A stretch of 64,000 bases of DNA from Cyclina sinensis. Taxonomy: Eukaryota > Mollusca > Bivalvia > Venerida > Veneridae. Of the stretch, positions 35,001 through 47,454 are shown piece after piece. Each line of letters opens with the position of its first letter. The first letter of the stretch is position 1. Where the stretch lies: the NCBI GenBank assembly GCA_012932295.1, contig JAAONU010000063.1, forward strand, positions 30,259 through 94,258, given 5' to 3'. The notes below the pieces were generated by a model that saw nothing but the letters and a program-made list of their open reading frames with translations, did not search any database and had not been told where the DNA came from. The translations under genes and the position numbers were made by a program.

Positions 35001-35535
35001 GTGTAATTAAGGAAAATATATGACTATCAAAACTGACAGCTAAAGGTTTGCGGCTATGGTGAGTGAATATTTAGTCAGACTGTACGAATAGGGGTAAAGG
35101 TAAGGTCAGACTGCGCAGATGTGGGTTAAGGTATTGTCAGCTGCACTGATGTGTGTAAAGGTAAAGTTAAACTTCACTGATGTAGGTAAAGGTAAAGTCA
35201 GAATGCACTGATGTGGGTAAAGGTATTGTCAGCTTCACTGATGTGGGTAAAGGTAAAGTCAGACTGCACTGATGTTGGTAAAGGTTAAGTCAGACTGCAC
35301 TGATGTGGGTAAAGGTAATGTCAGCTTCACTGATGTGGGTAAAGGTAAAGTCAGACTGCACTGATGTGTGTAAAATAAAGTTAAACTTCACTGATGTAGG
35401 TAAAGGTAAAGTCAGACTGCACTGATGTGGGTAAAGGTAAAGTCAGACTGCACTGATGTGTGTAAAGGTAAAGTTAAACTTTACTGATATAGGTAAAGGT
35501 AAAGTCAGACTGCACTGATGTGGGTAAATCTAAAG
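28640..35535 (+). repeat. Minisatellite C, 30/31-bp units in ~1.05-1.14-kb higher-order repeats
   Basis: The unit is GATGTGGGTAAAGGTAAAGT followed by CAGACTGCACT (31 bp) or CAGCTGCACT (30 bp). Arrays of about 20-25 units alternate with a non-repeated module of about 385 bp that starts near GTATGATGATTCAGTACTAA (28321, 29401, 30418, 31498, 32638, 33686, 34732) and ends near GTCAGACTGTACGAATAG. Minus-strand frames stay open through the 30-bp units and produce a repetitive peptide, which I do not regard as a gene. The same satellite fills intron 3 of gene 2. Confidence 0.9.
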
Positions 35536-35640
35536 TCAGATTTACTTCTGACCTAAAAATGTGTCTCCATATTGCATCTTGTAAGAAGAAAAATTGTACA
35601 GTTTGAAAGATCTTACATCTCTATGCATTTTGTGTCAAAA

Positions 35641-36693
35641 AAGAAGATCCCCAATTCTTTCGAGTAGAATAAAAGAAATAGATTTCTGACGTACAGAAGT
35701 ATACAGCTTCCGTCTAGAGAGGAGAAATAATAAAAAGGGGAAATAATAAACTACTCTTTGAATATGGTTCAATATTACTGCCTTATGGAGGAGAATACCA
35801 CCAAACACAAATAAAAATGTTAATTTTTACTGTAATACCAACGTTTTCCCGTGAGGCTTCATCAGGGTATGAAACAAAAACAATAATGATAACGGAATGA
35901 CGTAACGTCCCTGTACAATAAGCGGGGTGGTGCCAAAAGATTAACATACATTTGCAAAGGACGCAATGATAAAATACTGCATACCTAATAGTTACGAAGT
36001 GAGGGCTGCATAACTGAAAATATTGTATTAAATAATAATGAGTATCGGATCATTATAGATACAACGTATTCCTATAGAGTGCGTATATAAAAAAATATTT
36101 ATATATATTTTTTAATATTACTGCCATTACATTTGATAACGCCTCTGGTGCTAAACTGACACGGTAAGGGAAGCATCACTACGCTGATTTTGAAGCAATT
36201 TCAACGCAGAGTTTATTTCCTTATCATAGCAGAAACCGCTGAGAATGAGCTGATTATACATGTAAAAATAATTATTTTTGTACTTCATATTTTCTTTTTT
36301 GTTTTGGCTTTTAAATCGCTTTAAATGAAAATGCTGAATTTTGAAGTGACAATAGTTTATTTTTCTCGTAGCCATTATCAAGTGAAATCACGATTTACTT
36401 TCAAAAAGTGTCTGTCATGCGTGAAGTTGTTCTGCAGCAAAACAACACAATGGAAAAAAAAATGGAACTGAAATACATGCAGTTCTATAAAAAACCGTCA
36501 AAGAAATCCTTCATAAGCCTGGATTTATTCAGTCAGTTAGAATGGAAGTCAGGTTCTAATACAGACAAATTCGGTTGGTTGATGGTTAGATGAATAAATG
36601 AACAGCAAATGATTTGTTTTTATGGATAAAATTATGAAAGAATAAAAGGAAAAGAAAGAACTAAAGGAACAAAGAAAGGATAGAAGAAATACC

Positions 36694-36725
<32 letters not shown>

Positions 36726-38655
36726 ATAAACAAAATTTGAAAACAGTATCTGTGTGTCAAGCTTATTTGTTTGTGATCTTAAGAAATTAAGAACTAATTA
36801 GTGATGGCAATATTTCAACTCGCATTTACATGTATGTAAATTCATTATTCTTATTGTAGCACAGAATATTTCTTAAAGACAAGCTTGTCTTTATTTTAGT
36901 GTATATCTGTAGTCCTTTATTACTTTCATGGAGGCGAAAAAAACTTCTTTTTGTTAGACAGAAATTACATCAGTTTATTGAGGAATGGGTTTTGAATTAA
37001 AAGAAAACAATACACGACATATGAACAAACTTCATGTCTATGACTTAGACTGTCATAAAAGACAAGACATATTGGAATCTCATGTTAGAATTCTCTTATT
37101 ACAGACAAAGACCACCTAGCCGTCTATAAGAATAAAATGCTTATGTGAGATAATAACTAAATCTCTGTCCGAAGATTCTAAAAGAAACAAACAGAAACAA
37201 AACAAAAAGAAGATTCTTGTTTTTCTTTAGCCTTCACTCGGGTTTTGGCAATTGCTATTGCAAATACTAACGCAGACCTGCACTGTTTGGTGGAAGTCAC
37301 CCGTTTAACATAGGTTATCTAATGGTTAAACTTTTGAAAAATCTACTTGTGAGAATCTTTGAGAGCTACATGTTAAATTTTTGACAGGAAGCATCATAAA
37401 GAGGTTTATCCTTAGGATCAGTGAAATACAAACTTAAAATCATCTTGTCTGATATTGTAAGGCTGTTTGTAACTTTGAAATCTAGAGTTTTGATATTGGC
37501 ATGAAGCATCAGCGAGAGTTCCTGAACCAAGACTATATCATATGGTGTGGTTCCAATTACAACTCTGGTGGTCATAATAACGCAAAAGAAATAACTTTCT
37601 TTCAAACTACGACTAGATCCTATATGTTTTGAATGGACCGTCATCCGGTGTTTTTACCAAATCGTTTCAATCCTTGACCTTTTTCGTGAAAAACGGAGAT
37701 AGGTAAGTAACAATTTCACTGTTTCAAAATGGAAATACTTTATTGTTTATAAACAATTTAAAAATAAAGGAAGGAAAAGAAAAAAAGGAAACATGATTCT
37801 TTTGCATAAAAAAGAACTGCTTTTATGTTGTTATGACACTTATAAGACAGTTAAATGTATTAAACATGTTGCAAGACACTTTAATCATATTTCTTTCAAT
37901 CTCTTATGATGTTTTACGCCAATTAGGAAACAAGTTTTAAAATGTTGCTCGGCTAATTTTTTACACAATATTTATAAAGGAATATCCTTTGATCAGCCTG
38001 TTCAGAAAGTCAAAACCCAAGCCAGTAACATCATTGTTGCCAACCAAATTCTTTTACATGGTCATTTTAGCTCATTTTAGGAAGTTAAAGAGGAAAAATG
38101 ATAGAGAAGTTTGTTCATGGTATATAATTCGTGAATTGTAAATGTAATGAGAGATGAAATATTAACTGCCGGAGTCATTGAATTTATAAGAAAATCTATG
38201 ACTCAATGATGTCTACAATTGTTCTACATTGAACATAAATCTGAGCATCAGTGGTCCCTATAAACTCTGCTTCAACGCTTCTTTTGACATTGCAGGATAT
38301 TGTACAGTAACCTTACAGTTTTCAGGTATTCACCGGAAGTAGCACGCTACAAAATGTTAGATCACGCAAAGGACAACGGAAATAATGATAGGTAAATCAC
38401 CTTACGAAATGTGTGTGTGCGTGTGTTCGTGTGCGTCTGTATCACGACAGGTAAACCATGCAATTGTTCTTTATATACAGTCAAGTGTGTCAATCTTTTT
38501 ATTGAACTCGTCTGGATCGAAACTAGGGTATACATCACAACATTTCTCAATTTCTCGGCTTGTGTAAGGATAGCTAGATTCTGCAAAGAACTGATAAAAA
38601 TGTACATTTGTTTTTTTTTTAGATTGCCTGTTGTTTTCCCGTTTCAGGACATTTT
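35641..38655. other. Mostly unique intergenic DNA with a (GAAA)n microsatellite
   Basis: The (GAAA) tract is at 36693-36726 and a GT-rich stretch is near 38409-38440. Open frames at 36151-36381 and 37366-37644 (both minus) have no family motif I recognise and are within the length expected by chance in A+T-rich DNA. No B4GALT exon 4-6 copy is seen. Confidence 0.45.
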
Positions 38656-38848
38656 GATATCTTCCCGGTTCAAAAACGTTATAAGTGTAAATTTATAATT
38701 GTGCACTTAGAAGCTTTTTTTACACTGGAACATTAAATTATGATCCGAATATAGAATATATAGATGTCCCAGTGCAAAAAAAACTTGTAAGTGTAATATT
38801 ATAAGGTAGTACTTACAACGTTTTTGAACCGGGAGAATGTCAAGAATA
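38656..38848. mobile_element. Inverted-repeat MITE
   Basis: Arms of about 75-80 bp begin TTCCCGGTTCAAAAACGTT and end AACGTTTTTGAACCGGGAGA, with TTTTTTTACACTGG and CCAGTGCAAAAAAAAC at the inner ends and a unique centre of about 35 bp. The arms have small indels. Confidence 0.65.
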
Positions 38849-39159
38849 TATTTAATTATTGCTGACATTGTGTTTCATTTGTATTTCATGTTCATTACGT
38901 GTAATCAGTGTTCCAGAGCTTAACAAATGCAATAAGAGAAAACTTCTCACTTCAGTTTTATCACAGTTAATATCAAAATTAGATTTTTCTAAAGACTTTG
39001 AATAAAACCATTGAAACAGATGTTGCGCTATATTAACACCAAATGAAATAAGTTTTTTTCTTTTATAGAGAATAATAACAATTATCCAAACAAACAAAAA
39101 TGACATACATCAACAGTTTTCAACAATTTTTTACTTTTACTGTTAGTTTTCTACAGTGT

Positions 39160-39162
<3 letters not shown>

Positions 39163-39210
<48 letters not shown>

Positions 39211-39220
39211 ATATCTATAT
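39163..39220. repeat. (AT)n microsatellite
   Basis: About 23 AT dinucleotides followed by ATCTAT units. Confidence 0.95.
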
Positions 39221-39793
39221 CAAACTGCAATCGTATAGTTCTGTCAAAGATATGTAGACATATTATTTACTCAGTATTGTTTTGTTCCAGTAAACGGTAA
39301 CAGATTATTGTAAGGAAAAAGTCTTTTATTTTTCTTGCCCTTTGTCTTGAGATGTCCTTTGTTTGAGGTTAAGACAGGTTATCCAGACTCAGCCATAACA
39401 ATCAAATGGGTATCTACCTGGAAATATAAAAACAAGGTATGAGAAAACGGGCAGGGTGGTTGAGGTAGCAGTTTTTGTTCAAAAATATATATGGCCGTTG
39501 TTTTAAGTGAAAGCTAATTGATTTGTGTCTTTTGTAATAAGTACCCATTTAAATCGTTTCTGTTCAGCGTATATTGATTTGTCGTGATGTGTTAAAATAT
39601 TTAGATTTCATCTACAGTACTTTTTAAAATGATTTTATTTTCTGTCCAAGGTTTATGCTGCTCAGGACGGTGAAAGCAAGGCGGTTGACAGATGGTCTTT
39701 CAAGTCTGAAATATAAATTAGAAAAAATAGAATTTCGACCACTTTATACATGTATTCTGGTCAGTGTGAATTGATGCAGAGCCAATACATAAA

Positions 39794-40485
39794 ATGGCAT
39801 TAATGAATTTAAAACGCAAAGCTGTGTTATTCAAGCCGAAAAGTCAGTTTGCAAAAGCAAGTAAAAAAGTTCAAGTAAATGTAGTGCAGAATGACACTAA
39901 AGTCAAAAGAAATGCTGGCGGAAGCCAAAAAGCGCCTAAACAGATTAGTGGAAATAAAACCAAAAAGGTTGACAAAGTTGATATATCTACAGGAAACGTG
40001 AAGAAAGTAGATGTGAAAGAAAAAATAGCAAACATTCCAAAGAAAAAACCAAGTGTTCCAAATCCGCATATAAAACATCATGTTAAAAGTTCCGTTGCTA
40101 AATGCAGGAATCCAACAATTATAAGCTGGATTCCAAGAGAATTTAAAAAAAAAACTTAATCAATTTGACACTTTACCTGTAATGGTACCAACTCATGTCA
40201 GAAAGAGAAAGCCTCTGGTGCAACAGAAAATTGCAAACAAAAAGGCAGCTCAAATACAAGCGAAAAAAAGATCTCGAAACACACCGAATCATTTGAAAGC
40301 CCAGCAAAGTGAAAAAAAAAAACGTCAGTCATGAAAACGTGAAAAGTGCACACGTGAATTCTATAGGTCAAATCAACGTGGACATTCCAGCCAGTGAGAA
40401 AGTCAAAATGGTAAATGATCACATTCCGAAAGCAGACACTTCAAATATTGACAAACAAATTCACAATGACTCAGTACACAGATAA
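39794..40485 (+). pseudogene. Lysine-rich basic protein frame with two single-A frameshifts
   Basis: ATG at 39794 opens 121 codons ending in the 10-A run at 40145-40154. One A fewer there keeps the frame open to the 11-A run at 40312-40322, and one A fewer there keeps it open to TAA at 40483-40485, for 229 residues in all. The product is very rich in Lys, with Asn, Val, Gln and Ser; it has no signal peptide and no membrane segment. Basic clusters such as VRKRKPLVQQK and AKKRSR could act as nuclear localisation or nucleic-acid binding segments. A poly(A) signal AATAAA is at 40593-40598. I do not recognise the family. It may be an intact gene with homopolymer errors in the assembly, or a young pseudogene. 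Chance is unlikely, because such a long frame continues across both runs. Confidence 0.55.
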
Positions 40486-40592
40486 CAGAGAGTGTGTTAG
40501 ACAAGTGTTTAAAGTTGAAACGCAGTAAGCAGTAAGAACCAGTTTATATACATAGGCAGTCAATTTGTAGTTTAACTTAAATAATTCAAGCA

Positions 40593-40598
40593 AATAAA
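40593..40598 (+). promoter_or_regulatory. Candidate poly(A) signal for the lysine-rich frame
   Basis: AATAAA lies 107 bases after the TAA. The position fits a short 3' UTR, but the hexamer is also frequent by chance in A+T-rich DNA. Bases 40600-41394 hold nothing else recognised. Confidence 0.4.
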
Positions 40599-41394
40599 AC
40601 AGCAATATATAACAAAATTTTGGACACTTTATCAGTTTATATAAGGTATGTTTTATTTATGTCACAGATTGGTTGTTTGTACATTGTCTTATGTTGATGT
40701 TTTGTTTTATCACTGTTATCATTGGCCTTGTTTTGTGTAAAATGCAAACGTTCATAGAGGAGCTGACAATTAACATCATGTTCTTAGGATAAACTGTGAA
40801 GAGATTTGAATCGACAGCTCTCTCAGTGCTTCGGTTAGTATAGCATAATAGGGTGGAGCACCTGGACCCTTTAACTTGTCATCCAGCTCTTTTCTGTGGC
40901 ACCCTGTAGATTTTATGAGTAAATAAGCATTAGTTTTCAATCATAAGGCACCAATAGCTTAAAAGAAGTGAAAAAATCTCTACATATGAATTAGAAATGG
41001 AAAATGATCCATAATCAATACATGTGATAATGCCCTTTTGCTGTTCTTATGTTTTCAAGTGGCCTTTTCCTAGCTACTTGCCTGTTTTATGAATACTAGA
41101 TAGGGCATTGTATCTTATTATAGCTTACACTTTAATGAGCAGGTATGTCCGAATTTTCTTGTATTTGCTTAATCTAGACGTCCAAGGTGGCTCATATCTT
41201 TTATTTTGTTCAAAATCAGTTTTGTTAATTTTCACATTTTAATATATGACGTTTTTCTTTTAACTTTTTTTTTCATTATTTGTTCATAAAATGCTTAACA
41301 CTGTAGTAATTATTAGATGCTTCTAAATATCGAATCATTTGACTGTGATACTGTTGAAATAAAATGGTTGGGAACAAATAGTCGCAATTTGTTA

Positions 41395-42225
41395 CAGTAA
41401 AGTCTCTCTTTGCGACCGACCCTTTTTTGCGGGCAAATCGATATTACGACCGCTTTTTTCCGGTCCCGACTTTTTTGCTATATAATTCAATGGTCGTAAG
41501 GTCCGATATTACGACCGACCCGCTACTACGTATTACGACCACTTTTTCGGGTCCGAATTCCCATTTTACAATGAAAGTGGGACCCCATAAGACGACCATT
41601 AACTGTTTACTAAAATGACACGTGTCACCAATTATCACCAGTAAAAAACATAATACGACAATTGTCATCAAGGTGTGAACGATTTGCCGTAAAATTTATA
41701 AACATTAATATTAATAAACTTTAGGCTATTAGTAATTCAAAGGAAAGTTATATACTTCAATGTTTGTATCATAAAAATGGTACTGATTAATGCAGAACAA
41801 AGAAATACGTTATGAGACGAAATAGGTGTTAATAATGCCCAATTTCGGATAGGTACGTTTTTACGGCTACGAGTGAAAAACTGTCAAAAATAAATCGTGT
41901 ACAGTAAGATTTCAGTGTTGCTAATTATGAAAACAGCTTGAAAGAAAAAATGCACTGTATACTTTCGAGTTTAAATTCATTTTATGTCGCACTAACATGA
42001 AAATTATGTGAAAAATATCATGTTATTGTAGAAAAAATTGATGCCATTAGTTAGTATTTTTCCATAATTTACTTTTTCAACAAGGTTATTATAGCTAATG
42101 ATAACCCTTTACAACAGATGAGAAATTGATTGAAGACTAGCACGGGTCTCGGAATTAAGACCGACTTTATATAAGACCACTTCTCCAAAGGTCCCCAAAG
42201 TGGTCTTAATAGCGAGACTTTACTG
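41395..42225. mobile_element. Pogo/Tigger-like MITE, 831 bp, TA target duplication
   Basis: Ends are CAGTAAAGTCTC (perfect 12 bp inverted, followed by GACC-rich subterminal repeats) and GAGACTTTACTG, each flanked by TA (41393-41394, 42226-42227). CAGT termini with a TA duplication are the hallmark of pogo/Tigger (IS630-Tc1-mariner) elements. There is no transposase frame, so it is non-autonomous. Confidence 0.8.
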
Positions 42226-42294
42226 TATCAAAAGCTCTTCTTCGATGTGATTTAGTTGACTTTCATTAATTGGAAAAATATAACTATTATTATT

Positions 42295-42715
42295 GTCCCC
42301 TGCCTTTTCGAAAAAAATGGGGGATATAGAAATGTGCTCCGTCTGTCTGTCCATCCGTCTGACTGTTCGTCACACTTTGTGTCCGGTCCATAACAAACCA
42401 TTCATCAAGGGATTTTGAAATAACTTGGCACAAATGTTCATCATAATAAGACGACGTGTCATGCGCAACACCAGACCGCTACCTCCAAGGTCAAGGTCAT
42501 ACTTAGATGTCAAATCTTAACATGGTCTGTTATAGGGTCTGTTTTGTGTCTGATACACAACTTTTCCATTCAACAAAGGATTTTAAAATAAGTTTGCACA
42601 AGTATTCACCATATTAAAACTACGTGTCATGCGCAATACTCAGACCCCTACAACCAAGGTCAAGGTCACGCTAAGAGGTCAAAGGTTAAAATGGTCTGTA
42701 TTTTCCTTGTCCAGA
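42295..42715. repeat. Interspersed repeat with ~190-bp internal dimer
   Basis: It begins CCTTTTCGAAAAAAATGGGG and CTCCGTCTGTCTGTCC. The segment with CGTGTCATGCGCAA and CCAAGGTCAAGGTCA then occurs twice (about 42453 and 42624). A fragment of the same head is at 44035-44090. This style of repeat is abundant in bivalves to my knowledge. Its function and mobility class are not known from the sequence. Confidence 0.6.
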
Positions 42716-43391
42716 AAATAACTCATGCTAGAGAGGTTCCAGTGACACTTAAAATATAAATAGATAACTGTGAGAGAGAGTGCACTGCAAGAGAACCATA
42801 ACTCCATTTAAAGGCAGATGTTTGATGAATGGAAAAGATTTGCGAAAAGGGTTATAAATCAGTTGAATATTATTATTTGAAGCTGAAATATTGATTTACA
42901 CCCGAAATATTTCAAGCCATTATTTTATAAAAAAATATATATAAATGGTGTTTCCTATCCTATACGACGCGCACAGGTTAGCTATTTTTGAATTTCTCGC
43001 GTAAAGCCGCGGTTGTGCTTGTGAATGTCATGTGATCATTTCATCAAAAATACGCATTCGCTGTACCTTTCCGATTATCGACAGCGCCATTTGTTTCAAA
43101 ATGCCATTGAATGACCACAAGATATCCCCATGATGTCCCTTGTGGCTAAATTTAGAATGTTTTTTGTTTCGGGATTTCTTTAGCGGATTACTTTCAGGTC
43201 AGGTAAATTGGTAAAATTAACTGAAAATTTCCTCCTGGAGGGTTTGAAATGTAGAGTTTTAGTGAAAAGTACACGTAAGTGTTACATAGATTGATCTGTT
43301 AACGATTTTACTGAGTACACCTGCTCGACCCTGCAGCTCCTCCTTTAAAATAATTTTTAAATTATCTCCTTTAATGTACTTATTTTCCGTG

Positions 43392-43985
43392 ATAACAAGA
43401 GCTGTCGTAGGACAGCGCGCTCGACTATTCTCAGTACTTGACACTAAAGGGTTAAAAACCCTATGAACTTATAATTCACACGAAATCCTTGACAAAGTTA
43501 CCTCCTCTTGTGGCAGTCTAAAGCCATGATGATAAAAAATCTGCAAAGGGAAAGGTGACTAGTGCTACCTTGCCAAAAACTTTAACCAAATTTCTAAGTC
43601 GAAAAGACGCCATAATTCACACAAAATGTTTGACACAGTTATCTCCTCTTCTGATTAGACTAAGATCTTGAGGGTAAACTAGTATTATATGTTTCAGGGC
43701 TATATCTGCAAGGGAAAGGTGACTAGTACTACCTTGCCAAAACATTTTAACCAAATTTCTAAGTCGAAAAGTGGCCATAATTCACACAAAATGTTTGACA
43801 GAGTTACACCCTCGTGTTAGCAGAGTAAGCTCTTGATGGTAAACAAGTATTGTAAGTTTCAGGGCTATACCTGCAAGGGTTAGGTGAATAATGTTACCTT
43901 GCCCAAAAACTTTAACCTGAACCAACGCCGACGCCAGGGCGAGAACTATAGCCCTCTTTTTTCTTCGAATAGTCGAGCTAAAAAC
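43392..43985. mobile_element. Repeat element with 12-bp inverted ends and three ~150-180-bp internal units
   Basis: GCTCGACTATTC at 43419-43430 is inverted at 43967-43978. The left end also has AAGAGCTGTCGTAGGACAGC; the right has CCAACGCCGACGCCAGGGCG. Between them a unit containing CTGCAAGGG, GGTGA.TA.T, TACCTTGCC and AACCAAATTTCTAAGTCGAA recurs three times. No coding content is recognised. Confidence 0.6.
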
Positions 43986-44559
43986 TCGTCAAATGTATTT
44001 CTATTGACACATACACAGGAGTTACTTCACCCTATTGCTCTCCGCCTTTTCGAAGAAATGGGCTCCGTCCGTCTGTCCATCTGTCGGTACACACAAATTG
44101 ATACCCAAGTGTGCTTGGTAACAGTAACAGTAAATAGTAATAGGTAACAGTAAAGTTCCTTTGATGCTATTCATTCAGTAAGTTTTATATGTGGCTAAAA
44201 TCTGTTGTGTGGCTATACAATATCAAAACACGACCGCTCCGCGCACGACTGCTCTCACATTCAAGAATTGTCCGTTTTGGCACGGGAACACGGGATTTCT
44301 CGAAAGAATATGTGGCGACGAGTAAATTTTGAGTTTTTTACCTTTATTTTTAATTGAATTTCAACCTTATTTTTTCAATTAGAATGATGAGACCGATACT
44401 GATATGTGGAATAATTATTGCTTAATTGGTAAGTGCCATCAACATTTTCCAGATTTTTGTTTTTTAATTAAAAACCAAGGAAAAACATAGACAGTTGAGG
44501 TGATTTGCGGCGCAATGTTTCATAACTTGTGTATATTATAGTGTTGGATAGTGGGTTTG

Positions 44560-45520
44560 AGCTTTTTTTGTTGAAAAGGCTACATTTGTAATGGTTATCG
44601 GATGCGGGAACAATTGTATGTAGCTGTTATTCATGACGTTTATGCCACAAAACTCTTGTGCAAGGGCAGTTACGCTACAAAACTCTTGTGCAAGGGCATT
44701 TAAAACAGGGAACGGGGACGGGGGCTTAGTCCCAACTTCAAGTGACTGTGGACCAATGTTATATTTCGAAGTGAAACGGGAAATCAGCAATATAATACTT
44801 TTACACAGGGAAAGTAATCTAGAATTATTCCTCGACATAGTCCACAGCATGCAAGGTTTGCCTCCCTCTGGTAACAAAGGGAGAAAAAGAGGAAATTTAT
44901 CCGTAACAGAGCACACTAAACTGTTCTTTTGATTTTGTAAAGCTGACTCTTTTAGCAGTCTCTTCCACTGAATTTTAGTGGGGGAAATCCCTTCAGCAAC
45001 ATATCTGCCAAGGACGCCTTTAAACCATATTTATGTAAGATTCTAAATATGTCTGGAATAAATCCTTGTGATTGTTTGTCAAAATTTAAGTAATTGCATA
45101 GTCTCCTATTGAACATTTGTTTAGCCATGAACCCATTTCGTTTTCTGTGTTCTATGGTTTTTTCAGTTTTGTTAATTTTGAATGTACACAACGCTTACTC
45201 TGTGGAGGTTCCAGCAGGAGGAGTTTGCATGTGTTTTACACAGAAACGACGAGAGCGTTTAAGTCGGAAAATGTCTGTAGCTGTAAATGAAGACCATAGC
45301 TCACACCTATACATGCTTTTGGAATAACAGTAGTCTTGTAAATAACTTGGGAAGATATGGGATTCAAACCTTGAATGCTTATTCTGCTGTTTATGATACT
45401 CAAGTAAATTCCTCTAAGTTTATTACAAGCGTCATCAACCACTTCCTTTGTCTGGTTTTAGAAGACAAAACTTCTAAAGCTACACATCAGATTTTCTATT
45501 TACATTCACATGATCGCCTC
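44560..45520 (-). mobile_element. LINE relic, C-terminal end of ORF2
   Basis: On the minus strand, 45442-45236 encodes ACNKLRGIYLSI, GLNPISSQVIYKTTVIPKA, matching the connection region after the reverse transcriptase in many LINEs. 45191-44952 encodes FNRRLCNYLN and GFIPDIFRILHKYGLKASL, the following helical segment. A final open piece is 44916-44536. Frames are broken between the pieces and no catalytic box is present, so it is a dead 3' fragment. Confidence 0.65.
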
Positions 45521-47115
45521 TTATCAATACATTCGCGTTGAAAAATAGTACCACAGGTTGTACGAGGTTTCATTGCAATTTCGATAAAAGTTCTTTGATA
45601 TTGCAGAATTCTGTTGATTTTGAAAGCATGAGGTATAATTTCAATTTTTTGACAAATCAAACTGTAAATATAACAAGTTAGTAATTTAGTATTCATCCGC
45701 CAAAAATTTATTCATAAAATTTACTACGCATTGAAACATTCGTTTGCTTATCAGCCATGTATTCCGAATACGTGGAACGTGCAACGTAAACACGAAAACG
45801 CACACGAACAACCAATCACGCTTTTGACTTTGCTGATAATACATTTTTTGTTGTTTTGTTGACAAATCAATCAGAATAACTCAAATATTTTCATCTAAGA
45901 AATGTGCTTAAAATATTTTTAACATCCTTGCTTTTAGTTTACATGTTGATTAAATTATCAATGTCAATATATTTACCTGTTTTCCCGAATCTTGACCGAA
46001 AAAAACAAGCCTTGCTACATTATCAACTGTCCGTATTTATGGCGATAATTCGCGTTTTAAAGAACGGAATGTATTGTGTTTATTTCCATTACTTCCATTA
46101 AACAAGCCATTTCTTGATTATACACAGCAGTTTCCCGAAACACGTTAGTCTGAACGAAAACATTTTAACACTACCTGTATTCGGATATCGAAATTCGGAT
46201 AACTGATGGAACCTCCGAAAATCGAAAATTCTAATCTTTTCCAATATGGCAAACCAAATATTAGAAATTGTTTTTCACTTTTCGTTCCAATCCCTACTTT
46301 TTGATAACCGTTTACTCGTATGTAATGTATATAATTATGTATATATTTGAATGCTTTTCTTGAAACATCTTAAGTTGATTATTGATAAGCACAGATCTCC
46401 AAATATCTTGGTCATAAAAGAATGTAAGGATTAAAACATTTCAATGAAAACATTTGGGGTTTCATCATCACCATGTTTTGCCTTAAATCAATTTCATTCC
46501 ACATTTTCTGTACAAAAGATAAGATCCAGTCTGAAATTATTTATACCTTAAAAAAGTATTTTAAAGTATCTAATAGAATAGGACTCTTTATGGAAGTTTA
46601 CTTCATGTAAGGTAGGATGTATGTGTAACATTATAAACTTCTCACAAGAGGTTACTCTACATAGTCATTATGTAGGTCTAGGACAAATCTGAGTAGATTG
46701 ATATCCAAATTACATCAAGTAAAACAGCACTGAATGTTTTGAACATGGTCATGGAGTTAAGAAAATAGGTTCTGTTAACTGTTGTGTTATCAGTTTAATT
46801 GCATTTAAAGCGGCAATATATATTTGCAGTATCATTTTTATACATTTCAGGTTATTTATCTACTGTTTTCACATCTTAAATAATTGCTCACATGATTTTG
46901 TTCCTTTTTTATGAACAGTTTACTTACACAAAAATATATTTGATTCTATGTTTCTCTTGACTTGGATATAAGCTATTGTCAAGTATTTTTGTTTAATAGA
47001 GATCACCATGGTATTTCCCCTATTTTCAGTTCATTTGTTTCGAAGAAAAACTCCAGCTGTTATGATCGCTATGTTGTCTTCGTTGTCGTACAAAAACTTT
47101 GATGTAGCCCGTTAC
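45521..47115. other. Intergenic DNA, nothing recognised
   Basis: A+T-rich, with no motif, array or element ends that I can support. The plus frame at 45904-46101 has no recognisable similarity. Confidence 0.4.
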
Positions 47116-47119
47116 TGAA

Positions 47120-47400
47120 ACACTTAAAGGTATCACCACAAAACTTGGAATACTTGCTTATAATGAAAAGGTACAGTTGTAAGACGATGCGCATTATTCT
47201 GAAATATATTTTCGGAGTTAAGCCCCTTTTTATCTTAGAATTTTTGTCAAATTTGGTAATTAAGTGGAATGATTTGAAATCTATCAAAGGTATCAATATG
47301 AAACTTGAAATATTTGCTTATTATGACAGGGCACAGTTGTAAGACAAGAGGGATTAATCTGAAAGCTGTTTTTAGAGTTCTGCCCTATTTCAACTTGAAA
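47120..47400. repeat. Two diverged ~160-bp tandem units
   Basis: AAAGGTATCA..A..AAACTTG, ATACTTGCTTAT, ACAGTTGTAAGAC recurs at about 47127 and 47284, each followed by a TTCTGAAA..T.TTTT segment and a run with GCCC. It is a short tandem pair of an interspersed repeat directly upstream of the B4GALT relic. Confidence 0.5.
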
Positions 47401-47454
47401 TTTTTCTTGTTTTGTTGTTTTGCTTTCGCTTCTATAAATCGTTTAACATAGCGG

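Larger units (their letters stand above)
23835..35640 (+). repeat. Segmental duplication copy 1 (paralogous to 50235-59310)
   Basis: Aligned blocks in the same orientation: 23835-23939 with 50235-50339; 25163-25785 with 50334-51035; 26255-27323 with 51045-52185; 27430-28360 with 54080-54935; and 35530-35640 with 59190-59310. Anchor words include TACAGCCCTGTGATCTATAT, GGTCCGTTCGGCTTCGTTGC and GACCTAAAAATGTG. In copy 2 the interval between the last two blocks holds B4GALT exons 1-3. In copy 1 those exons are absent and only minisatellite C remains. The differences mark insertions and deletions since duplication. Confidence 0.85.

Noticed and set aside
37366..37644. 92-codon minus-strand open frame
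   Set aside because: No recognised motif and no convincing splice partners. Several frames of this length are expected by chance in 64 kb of A+T-rich DNA.
35641..38655. Exons 4-6 of the copy-1 B4GALT gene
   Set aside because: Looked for GGV, WGGEDDD and the C-terminal pattern on both strands and found none. Homology to copy 2 stops at about 35640.
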